From JABAAI01 sp965242745 (GTDB lineage: Bacteria > Spirochaetota > Leptospiria > Leptospirales > Leptonemataceae), in NCBI GenBank assembly GCA_965242745.1, contig CBDETG010000034.1:35848-99847 (forward strand): a stretch of DNA of 64,000 nt, written 5' to 3'. The notes below the pieces were generated by a model. The model did not search any database. It was not told the DNA's origin and worked only from the letters and a program-made list of their open reading frames with translations. Numbering within the stretch: position 1 is the first letter of the stretch; each line of letters starts with the position of its first letter. The position numbers and the translations under genes are program-made. Below are positions 27,976 through 35,261 of this stretch, in pieces.

Positions 27976-28374
27976 ATGTTGCGTTTCATTTTTATTGTAT
28001 TTGGTAGTGTGGCATTTGTTGCTTGCTTGAACACTGAGCCAGAAGTGGAGCCCGAGCTAGGGGATGAGATTACGGGCGCTTGCATTCGAAGAGTATTTTC
28101 TGGCTTGGATACAACAATCATATATAGAACATGTGAGCATAAGCTAAGCGCTATTGCCTGTGCTCTCAATCTGGCTTCTAGCTCTGTGCTCTTAGAAAAT
28201 GCAGACTGCCCTGCAAGTGTTGACAATATATCTTCTCAAGGCACTTGCACCTGTTCTAAAACGGATGATGATGGCAATGCTAAAGAAACTCGCAAAGACT
28301 ACTATACGAATGATCTCATGGATGCTATAAAGCGCTGTGAGTTTGACGCCGCCTGCAGCTTTACGACATTGTAG
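27976..28374 (+). CDS. Small cysteine-rich putative lipoprotein
   Basis: 132 residues from the ATG at 27976. It starts MLRFIFIVFGSVAFVACLN, a signal peptide ending in a Cys at residue 17 that could be lipid-modified under the loose spirochaete lipobox. The mature part is acidic (TEPEVEPELGDE), with Cys residues spaced through CIRRVFSG, TCEHKLSAIACAL, ADCPAS and TCTCSK, suggesting disulphides. No family recognised. It starts 10 bp after the HTH gene stop. Confidence 0.65.
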   Translation: MLRFIFIVFGSVAFVACLNTEPEVEPELGDEITGACIRRVFSGLDTTIIYRTCEHKLSAIACALNLASSSVLLENADCPASVDNISSQGTCTCSKTDDDGNAKETRKDYYTNDLMDAIKRCEFDAACSFTTL

Positions 28375-28936
28375 CCCTCCCTCTTCCTCACTTCACTTGC
28401 AGGATCTAGCGCACCTCGCCATGCGCCATGTCATAGATATATGCAAGAAGGGCTTACTTTTGGTATCGCAAGCGCTAATCCCATAAGCTTCCCGCATACC
28501 AGCGCCCAGACTCCGCATTTTCACAACAAGGCCGGCTGTTTTTACCTGTATTATGTCGCGTTGCGCCCAAAACGCCGCATATTAGCAACACCGCCGCCGT
28601 TAGCACAAACAACGCTGCTTGTTACAACAACGCCAGACGCCGCCTACTACAACCCCGCCCGCAGTCAGCAAAACCAACGCTATATTATTACAACAACGCC
28701 TGCGACATAAGTAGTGAAGTTTCCCAAACAAAACGCGCTATGAACATATTTCAAAAAAGGATGTGCGCAAGGCGGTGGCTAACTTAAATTCTATGCGCAG
28801 GATGGAAGGAGCAGCCGAGAAGTTTATGCTTGTCCTAATTTGAAATTGAAATAACAAAGTGTCCTAGTCAGACTGAAAGGTCACGCTTGCCATATTTTCT
28901 ACTTGTTTCTATAGAGGCCTTAGAAAAAATGGAGCT
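28375..28936. repeat. Intergenic region with degenerate ACAACAACGC repeats
   Basis: About 28490-28705 is a third locus of the short-repeat family at 7980-8140 and 9570-9910, here on the opposite strand: CCAGACTCCGCATTTTCACA, TTACAACAACGCCAGACGCC, ATTACAACAACGCC. Several frames stay open through it but read only TTTPDAAYYN-like low-complexity peptide. The remaining ~230 bp before glpK shows no gene. Confidence 0.65.
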
Positions 28937-30523
28937 ATGGCACAAGAATGTATTCTATCTATAGACCAAGGGACGAGCGGCTCCAGAGTCTATCTCTTGA
29001 ATAAGAAAGGCAAGGTTCTGGCTAACGAGTATGAAGAGTTCCCACAGTATTTCCCTCAAGCAGCATGGGTAGAGCATGACCCTGAGGAAATTTGGCTAAG
29101 CGTTCAAAGACTCATCCAAAAGGTCCTAAAAAAGAGCGGCCTCCCTTCAAAGTACATCCATGGCATAGGCATTACAAACCAACGGGAAACAGCAGTTATC
29201 TGGGACCGCAAGACAGGGAAGCCCATCTATAGGGCAATAGTATGGCAGTGCAGGCGTACAGCTGAGCATTGCGTAAAGCTCATAGAAGGAGGCTATACAG
29301 ATACCATACATGAGAAAACGGGCCTTTTGATAGACGCATATTTTTCAGGAACGAAATTCGCATGGATTCTGGATCATGTAGATGGGGCGCATGAGCGGGC
29401 AAAGCGCGGAGAACTAGCCGCAGGCACAATTGACTCTTGGCTCCTTTTTAAGCTTACTGCTGAACATAGCACAGACTATACCAACGCCAGCCGTACTCTC
29501 ATTTACAATATCAGCAAAAAGGACTGGGACGATGAGCTTCTGGAAATTTTTGATATACCGCGGGCGATCTTAGCTACTGCGCAATCCAGCCGCAGCCACT
29601 TTGGGCAGGTCATCAATGTCTCAGGATTAGAGGGAGTGCCGGTGCTTGCAATGATGGGAGACCAGCAATCTGCTTTGTTTGGCCAGCTTTGCCATAAAGC
29701 TGGCGAGGCAAAAAACACCTATGGCACAGGCGCCTTTCTTTTGTTTCATACGGGAAATCAGTTTGTTTTAAGTAAATCAGGTATCTTAACTACTCTAGCC
29801 TGCAATGAAAATGGCCAAGTTGCCTATGCCTTAGAAGGAGCCATTTTCATTGCAGGCGCTGTGATGCAGTGGCTGCGTGACTCTTTGCATTTTTTTAAGC
29901 AGGCCTCTGAATCTGAAAAACTGATTGGCGGACTAAGAGAGGAAAGTGATGGGGTAGTATTCGTTCCTGCCTTTGCTGGCCTAGCTGCTCCTCATTGGGA
30001 TATGCAGGCCCGAGGCGCTCTTTTTGGTCTTTCGAGAGACACTTCTATACAGCATATTGTACGGGCAGCTCTGAAATCCATTGCTTTGCAATCTTATGAT
30101 CTTGTAGATGCTATGGAAAAAGCGACAAATAAGGAACTTACAACGTTGAAGGTGGATGGAGGCGCAACTGCAAATTCCTTTTTGATGCAATACCAGGCTG
30201 ACATCCTTAATAAAAGGCTTTGCAGAACTGCAAACTTGGATGCTACTGCTCTAGGATCAGCCTATCTTGCCGGGATACATGCTGGCATCTGGACTTTGGA
30301 GGACTTGCACGCATTTCAGGGCAAGGCTACGTTTTTTGAGCCCAAAATGGAACAAAGCGTGCGCAAAAAAGAGCTCGCATACTGGCGTCAGGGCGTAGAA
30401 AGAACAAAGGCTTGGTCAGCTCCAGAGGCCTCTGAGCCTAAAGGAAAAGAGGCGCAGGCAAAACAAGACTCAAGCGCCGGGGAGAGCCCTGCGCCAGAAG
30501 CCCATAAAAAGGCCGCAAAATGA
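28937..30523 (+). CDS. glpK: Glycerol kinase
   Basis: 528 residues. FGGY kinase blocks: ILSIDQGTSGSRVYLL, GIGITNQRETAVIWDRKTGK, IVWQCRRTAEHC, GTIDSWLLFKLT, AMMGDQQSALFGQLCHKAGE, KNTYGTGAFLLFHT and VDGGATANSFLMQYQADIL. It makes glycerol-3-phosphate from glycerol and ATP. The family is usually about 500 residues; here the last ~30 (from about 499) are a low-complexity Ala/Lys/Glu/Pro tail that runs into the neighbouring accessory region, and the last bases border a decayed minus-strand gene. Confidence 0.96.
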   Translation: MAQECILSIDQGTSGSRVYLLNKKGKVLANEYEEFPQYFPQAAWVEHDPEEIWLSVQRLIQKVLKKSGLPSKYIHGIGITNQRETAVIWDRKTGKPIYRAIVWQCRRTAEHCVKLIEGGYTDTIHEKTGLLIDAYFSGTKFAWILDHVDGAHERAKRGELAAGTIDSWLLFKLTAEHSTDYTNASRTLIYNISKKDWDDELLEIFDIPRAILATAQSSRSHFGQVINVSGLEGVPVLAMMGDQQSALFGQLCHKAGEAKNTYGTGAFLLFHTGNQFVLSKSGILTTLACNENGQVAYALEGAIFIAGAVMQWLRDSLHFFKQASESEKLIGGLREESDGVVFVPAFAGLAAPHWDMQARGALFGLSRDTSIQHIVRAALKSIALQSYDLVDAMEKATNKELTTLKVDGGATANSFLMQYQADILNKRLCRTANLDATALGSAYLAGIHAGIWTLEDLHAFQGKATFFEPKMEQSVRKKELAYWRQGVERTKAWSAPEASEPKGKEAQAKQDSSAGESPAPEAHKKAAK

Positions 30524-30529
30524 AGCGCA

Positions 30530-30800
30530 GAGACTCGGAGCGGGGGTGTCTGCTTTTGTATAAGCTGGATTAACAGCTTTCTCATTTCTTGTATGTCCTG
30601 CTTTGTGTCGCTGTGTAAATATGTTATTAGAACAAGCAAGCCAGTGAAAACGCCTTGTTGGCTTGTCTATCTTGCTTTCTAAGCTATCCAGTCTTTTGCT
30701 GAATTCTTGACTCTGGACGTACTCTAAGAAAAAGCCAAGGCCGACAGCCTTTTGCTTAGCTCTTGCAAGCTGGCAGGCTTTTTTGCGCTGCTGATGCCAT
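30530..30800 (-). pseudogene. Decayed Bdr-like coiled-coil membrane protein
   Basis: Pieces of the local paralogue family lie in different frames. From the ATG at 30800 the reading MASAAQK breaks at an A6 run; the next frame gives GLGFFLEYVQSQEFSKRLDS, then LESKIDK; a third frame gives GVFTGLLVLITYLHSDTKQD and MRKLLIQLIQKQTPP. At least two frameshifts are therefore needed to rebuild the protein. The 3' end abuts the end of glpK. Confidence 0.75.
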
Positions 30801-30818
30801 GATGACTCATACGCAAGC

Positions 30819-31565
30819 TTATCTTGTTTTTTGCTTGCTTTGCTTTTGTATGCTTTGTATAAGCAAGTCAAGCTTTGAGTCTATCTTATCTATGCGTGAG
30901 TCTATCTTGTCCATGCGTGAGCCTGTGTCGCTGTGCAGGTAAAGCATAACAGAGATCATAACAGTAAGGATAGTAGGCATGCCTATTCCCACAATCCATT
31001 TTAGCCAGTCAAGGCCAGACTCCACTTTCACAAGCCGGCTTTCTATATGCAGGAAGCCCTTGTCTACTTTGCGCTCTAAGCCATCGATTCTGCTTGTCTG
31101 CGCGTCTACTTTGCGCTCTAAGCCATCGATTCTGCCTGTCTGCGTGTCTACTTTGCCCTCCAGCTTATCTACTTTGCGCTCTAAGCCATCGATTCTGCTT
31201 GTCTGCGCGTCTACTTTGCGCTCTAAGCCATCGATTCTGCTTGTCTGCGCGTCTACTTTGCGCTCTAAGCCATCGATTCTGCTTGTCTGCGCGTCTACTT
31301 TGCGCTCTAAGCCATCGATTCTGCTTGTCTGCGCGTCTACTTTGCCCTCTAAGCCATCGATTCTGCTTGTCTGCGTGTCTACTTTGCCCTCCAGCTTATC
31401 TACTTTGCGCTCTACGCTTGCCAGCTTTTCGCTGCCTGCTTGACTCCGTATATACTCTAAGAAAAAGCCAAAGCCCGACGGCGCTTCCTTTTCTGTAAAG
31501 CCCTCCTTGCGCTGCCTGCCTGCCTTAGCGCGGGCAGGTGTCTTTGCTTGTGTCTGTGTTGCCAT
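30819..31565 (-). CDS. Bdr-like protein with 14-residue coiled-coil repeats and C-terminal membrane anchor
   Basis: 248 residues from the ATG at 31565. A charged head (ARAKAGRQRKEGFTEKEAPS) and GFGFFLEYIRSQ are followed by repeats of a 14-residue unit (GLERKVDAQTSRID). Then comes a membrane helix (WIVGIGMPTILTVMISVMLYL) and a short tail with more KID-type steps (DKIDSRIDKIDSKLDLLIQS). The layout resembles Borrelia Bdr proteins (KID repeats plus one C-terminal helix), which sit in the inner membrane and vary by repeat number. True homology is not shown. Five relatives lie in this window. Confidence 0.75.
   Translation of the reverse strand: MATQTQAKTPARAKAGRQRKEGFTEKEAPSGFGFFLEYIRSQAGSEKLASVERKVDKLEGKVDTQTSRIDGLEGKVDAQTSRIDGLERKVDAQTSRIDGLERKVDAQTSRIDGLERKVDAQTSRIDGLERKVDKLEGKVDTQTGRIDGLERKVDAQTSRIDGLERKVDKGFLHIESRLVKVESGLDWLKWIVGIGMPTILTVMISVMLYLHSDTGSRMDKIDSRIDKIDSKLDLLIQSIQKQSKQKTR
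31079..31400 (-). repeat. 42-bp tandem repeat inside the Bdr-like gene
   Basis: The unit starting TCTACTTTGCGCTCTAAGCC on the plus strand repeats every 42 bp about seven times, with small variants (CCAGCTTATC in place of AAGCCATCGA at two positions). It encodes 14 residues, so gain or loss of units keeps frame and shifts coiled-coil length by two heptads. Confidence 0.88.
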
Positions 31566-31599
31566 AATAATAATACCCCTGTCTGTCACAGCAGGCAGT

Positions 31600-32013
31600 C
31601 TATCGCTTGCCTGAGTCAGGCACAGACGAGGGTGTCTGCTTTTGTATAAGCTGGATTAGCAGCTGTCTAATTTCTTGTATGTCTTGCTTTGTGCTTGACT
31701 TTAGCTCTGCTATATCTTGCTTGGTGTCCCTTATAGCAAAAAACAGCACTGCAAAGCCTATTCCCATAACTGAGAGCACTATTGCAGCCATAGTCATAAG
31801 GTTTCTATGACTCCACTTTAGCCAGTCATAGCCAACGCTTAGCTTTTCATAGACAGTACTTAGCTCGTTTACTTTTTGCTTTAATTCCTGCAATGGACTG
31901 GAGGCTCTTGCTTTCTGTTCTTTCTTTTGCATGACAACTGGGGAATCCTGCCCCCACCTTCCCCAGTAATGAAAAGGCCTATACTGTGCTAGTCTTTTAC
32001 TATATATAGACAT
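31600..32013 (-). CDS. Bdr-like small membrane protein, copy A
   Basis: 137 residues from 32013; an internal ATG at 31932 (MQKKEQKARASSPL) would skip a basic N-terminus and leave an 8-bp hairpin (31938-31966) upstream as a possible control element. Coiled-coil part LQELKQKVNELSTVYEKLS, a hydrophobic helix (MTMAAIVLSVMGIGFAVLFF), then DTKQDIAELKSSTKQDIQEI and LLIQLIQKQ, the same tail as the other family members. The first ~65 residues match the gene at 32539 nearly exactly; the membrane part differs. Function unknown. Confidence 0.65.
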   Translation of the reverse strand: MSIYSKRLAQYRPFHYWGRWGQDSPVVMQKKEQKARASSPLQELKQKVNELSTVYEKLSVGYDWLKWSHRNLMTMAAIVLSVMGIGFAVLFFAIRDTKQDIAELKSSTKQDIQEIRQLLIQLIQKQTPSSVPDSGKR

Positions 32014-32019
32014 ATAAAG

Positions 32020-32281
32020 TAGCTAAGTGTCAAGAAAAAAACGGCAAATCATAGGCACCTCGTGTGCTCGGGACGCAATGCCTATGATTTGCTCTGGCTT
32101 GTTCTAGTATGCAAGGCGCTCGAGCCTCTGCGCCATCCCATACTACAAACAAGGTCGCAAAGCTCCTTTCTGTTCCACAAAAAAAGTGCGCCTTAAATCG
32201 TAGCAAAGTGTGCACAGCGCACTTTGCGTCCATAAAACGCCTCATACTACAACTAGGTCTGCATCCTCGTTTTTGTGTCAC
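32020..32281. repeat. Repeated hairpin element, copy 1
   Basis: Starts with a perfect 14-bp inverted repeat (GCAAATCATAGGCA at 32044-32057, complement at 32079-32092). A conserved CTGGCTTGTTCTAGTA follows, and near 32188-32225 a second hairpin (AAGTGCGC ... GCGCACTT). The whole ~260 bp is repeated at 32968-33226 with a few changes. Open frames through it exist but look accidental. Confidence 0.8.
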
Positions 32282-32283
32282 AA

Positions 32284-32465
32284 CGGCAAATCATAGGCAT
32301 TGGTCTGGCGCGGGCGACATCCATGTCTTAGCGCCAGACTCTCGCACATCCATGTGCTCGGGATGCAATGCCTATGATTTGCACTGGCTTGTTCTAGTAG
32401 GCAGCACACTTGAGCCTCTGCGCCATCCCATACTCCATCAAGGTTTTCATCTTCGTTTTTGTGTC
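32284..32465. repeat. Repeated hairpin element, copy 2 (enlarged loop)
   Basis: Same 14-bp arms (32286-32299 and 32369-32382), but the loop grows from 21 to 69 nt and gains a nested 8-bp hairpin (TCTGGCGC ... GCGCCAGA) and two ACATCCATGT copies. The trailing CTGGCTTGTTCTAGTA is kept, while the second hairpin of copy 1 is missing. Confidence 0.75.
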
Positions 32466-32538
32466 ACAAAAAAAGCGCCCGCCTGCGCCGGTCTGCCCGC
32501 CACCTGCCTGCGCGCAGGGGCAGGAGCGGATGGCGGGG

Positions 32539-32955
32539 CTATTGTATGCCTGTCTGCTTGCCTGAGGCAGGAGCAGGCGGCGGTGTCTGCTTTTGTATAA
32601 GCTGGATTAGCAGCTGTCTAATTTCTTGTATGTCTTGCTTTGTGTTGGCTTCCATCTTGTCTATGCGTGAGTCGAGTCTCGTTTCTATCCTGCCAAGCAA
32701 AAACCAAACAAAACCAGCCAACAAAGCTAAGTACGTAAATACGTTTCTATGAAAAGACTTTAGCCAGTCATAGCCAACGCTTAGCTTTTCATAGACAGTA
32801 CTTAGCTCGTTTACTTTTTGCTTTAATTCCTGCAATGGACTGGAGGCCCTTGCTTTCTGTTCCTTCTTTTGCATGACAACAGGGGAATCCTGCCCCCACC
32901 TTCCCCAGTAATGAAAAGGCCTATACTGTGCTAGTCTTTTACTATATATAGACAT
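32539..32955 (-). CDS. Bdr-like small membrane protein, copy B
   Basis: 138 residues. N-terminal ~65 residues and upstream DNA match the gene at 31600. The helix differs (VFTYLALLAGFVWFLLG), followed by RIETRLDSRIDKMEANTKQD and the shared IQEIRQLLIQLIQKQTP tail. The gene and its upstream hairpin element (32968) look like a duplicate of the 31600-32281 unit whose membrane segment was replaced. An internal ATG equivalent to MQKKEQK is again possible. Confidence 0.65.
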   Translation of the reverse strand: MSIYSKRLAQYRPFHYWGRWGQDSPVVMQKKEQKARASSPLQELKQKVNELSTVYEKLSVGYDWLKSFHRNVFTYLALLAGFVWFLLGRIETRLDSRIDKMEANTKQDIQEIRQLLIQLIQKQTPPPAPASGKQTGIQ

Positions 32956-32967
32956 ATAAAGTAGCTA

Positions 32968-33226
32968 AGTGTCAAGAAAAAAACGGCAAATCATAGGCAC
33001 CTCGTGTGCTCGGGACGCAATGCCTATGATTTGCGCTGGCTTGTTCTAGTATGCAAGGCGCTCGAGCCTCTGCGCCATCCCATACTACAAACAAGGTCGC
33101 AAAGCTCCTTTCTGTTCCACAAAAAAAGTGCGCCTTAAATCGTAGCAAAGTGTGCACAGCGCACTTTGCTTCCACAGACGCCCCATACTACAACTAGGTC
33201 TGCATCCTCGTTTTTGTGTCACAAAA
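32968..33226. repeat. Repeated hairpin element, copy 3
   Basis: Near-copy of 32020-32281: 14-bp arms at 32986-32999 and 33021-33034, 21-nt loop, then the second AAGTGCGC/GCGCACTT hairpin. It lies just upstream (in gene direction) of the Bdr-like gene at 32539 and just past the stop of the repeat lipoprotein gene. Confidence 0.8.
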
Positions 33227-33233
33227 AGCGGGG

Positions 33234-34979
33234 CTATTGTATGCAGGTTTCGCTTGTGATATCGCAGCCGTGCTTTGCTACAGTGCAGAGTTCGGTAGTT
33301 ATGCCATCGTCTTCGTAGCAGGCAGGGTCGCTGCTGCGTTTTCTACCGTCGCTTTCGTAGTAGAGTATCCATGTCCTGCGATTGCCGTTGCTTTCGTAGT
33401 AGGTGGATTCTTCTTTTTTGGTCACGCCGTCGCCGTAGTAGAGTACATAAGTCTTCTTCTGAGCGCTGCTTTCGTAGTAGGCGTATTCATACTCTTTTTT
33501 GACGCTGTCATTTTGGTAGTCATATTGGTAGAGTATAAATGTCTTGCGATTGCCATTGTCATGGCAAGTTATGCTTAAATCTGTTTTTGTATCATTATTT
33601 ATGTCATAATCACCAGCTATGCAGTCTGTCCTCCCACCGCCAAGCGAAGACTGATCACAGGAAACATCATCATACCAATGCTTAGGCTTAGGACAGCCGT
33701 GTTTTTCCAGCGTGCAACTTTCTTCAGTAGTTCTGCCATCATATCCGTAACAGTCAGGGACACGATTGCCGTTGTTGCGGTGGTAGCCTATATATGTCTT
33801 GTAATTGCCGTTTTCGTAGTAGGTATATTCAAGGTATTTAGATCCTCTCGAGTAGTATATCCATTTCTTAGGATTGCCGTTGCTCTCGTAGTAGGTGTAT
33901 TCATCGCTTTTTCTGCCATCGCTTCCGTAGAATATAAACGTCTTACGATTGCCGTTGTTATAGCAAGTTGTGCTCAAATCTGTTTTTGTATCATTATTTA
34001 TGTCATAATCACCAGCTATGCAGTCTGTCCTTCCACCGCCAAGCGAAGACTGATCACAGGAATAGTGGTTATAGCCATCATTACTCCTCCACTGATGACA
34101 GCCATGTTTTTCCAGCGTGCAACTTTCTTCAGTTCTGCCATCGTCTTCGTAGCACTTTGAGTCGTGATATCTCGGGGTACCATTGCTGTAGTAGCTTATG
34201 GAAGTCTTCCTATAGCCGTTTTCGTAATAGGTACTTTCAGCGAATTTTGTCACGCCGTCTGCTTGGTAGCTTATAGTGGTCTTGCGATTGCCGTTGCTTT
34301 CGTAGTGAGTCTGTTCATAGCTCTTCGTCACGCCGTCTGCTCGGTAGCTTATAGTGGTCTTGCGATTGCCGTTGCTTTCGTAGTAGGTGGATTCCTCGTC
34401 TTTTGTCACGCCGTCTGCTCGGTAGCTTATAGTGGTCTTGCGATTGCCGTTGCTTTCGTAGTAGGTGGATTCCTCGTCTTTTGTCACGCCGTCTGCTCGG
34501 TAGCTTATAGAAGTCTTGCGATTGCCGTTGCTTTTGTAAAATGTATACTCATGGCTAACTCTTAAATCATCCTGACTAGATGAAAACAGATTAAAAAGAT
34601 TAAAATATGCCTGATAAAGCCTTACAGATTTCCTATTCCCATTCGGCCAGCAATCTATACTAAAGTCAAGGACGCCATCGCTATTACTATCATAATCACC
34701 CGCCCTGCACTCAAAGTCTCTATCTTCCCCCTTTGGAATAAATTGATACGGCAGAAGGAGATCGTCATCAGCAGGCGGTGTGTCCTTAGTAGGCTTATCA
34801 TCAGCAGGCGGCGTATCGCCAGCAAGCAGGGCGTCATCAGCAGATGTGTTTTCACCCCCTGCACAGCCCACACAAGCCAACACCGCAAGCATACATAAAA
34901 AAATCCTTGCGTTTCTCATCATGCCCGCCAGGCAAAAGGCAGCTCCCCTATCACTTACAACTTTGTTCATCTTTTTCAT
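33234..34979 (-). CDS. Repeat lipoprotein with YwqK/MORN-like repeats
   Basis: 581 residues; a GAGGA ribosome site precedes the ATG at 34979. A signal segment (IFLCMLAVLACVGC) ends at a Cys that fits lipidation, followed by an acidic Asp/Thr-rich linker. The body is made of 26-residue units (YESNGNRKTTISYRADGVTK plus DEESTY), some identical at DNA level (78-bp steps around 34260-34550), and two larger blocks with GGGRTDCIAGDYDINNDTKT and CTLEKHGC. The YxxNGxxK pattern resembles YwqK/MORN-type repeats, often surface-exposed. Role unknown; possibly an exported, length-variable surface protein. Confidence 0.78.
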   Translation of the reverse strand: MKKMNKVVSDRGAAFCLAGMMRNARIFLCMLAVLACVGCAGGENTSADDALLAGDTPPADDKPTKDTPPADDDLLLPYQFIPKGEDRDFECRAGDYDSNSDGVLDFSIDCWPNGNRKSVRLYQAYFNLFNLFSSSQDDLRVSHEYTFYKSNGNRKTSISYRADGVTKDEESTYYESNGNRKTTISYRADGVTKDEESTYYESNGNRKTTISYRADGVTKSYEQTHYESNGNRKTTISYQADGVTKFAESTYYENGYRKTSISYYSNGTPRYHDSKCYEDDGRTEESCTLEKHGCHQWRSNDGYNHYSCDQSSLGGGRTDCIAGDYDINNDTKTDLSTTCYNNGNRKTFIFYGSDGRKSDEYTYYESNGNPKKWIYYSRGSKYLEYTYYENGNYKTYIGYHRNNGNRVPDCYGYDGRTTEESCTLEKHGCPKPKHWYDDVSCDQSSLGGGRTDCIAGDYDINNDTKTDLSITCHDNGNRKTFILYQYDYQNDSVKKEYEYAYYESSAQKKTYVLYYGDGVTKKEESTYYESNGNRRTWILYYESDGRKRSSDPACYEDDGITTELCTVAKHGCDITSETCIQ

Positions 34980-35261
34980 TATCCATTCCTCACTTTACAT
35001 ATAGAAGGCGCACCCTGCCCACAGGAAACTAACTACTAGCGCAAGGCTAAAAGAGTAACAGGAAAAAGAAAAAGAAACTTGAAAGCTGGGAGCGCTTTGA
35101 GTCTTATACAATCAGCCATACTCTTTCTGAGACAAAGGGTTGGTCAGCATCCTGTTAGTGCTGTTACACTGGCAGGGTGCGCTTTTACTGCCATGTAAAA
35201 GAAGGCGTCTTTTTATTGCAAGCAAAAAGTATCGTATGCGATTTTCCCGGCGCAGCCTGCG

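Noticed and set aside
30979..31498. Plus-strand Ser/Leu-rich frames across the 42-bp repeat
   Set aside because: They are the complement of the coiled-coil repeat gene on the minus strand and read only low-complexity peptide.
32109..32600. Plus-strand frame across the hairpin repeats
   Set aside because: It crosses structured repeats, has no family features, and is not kept in the second copy of the repeat.
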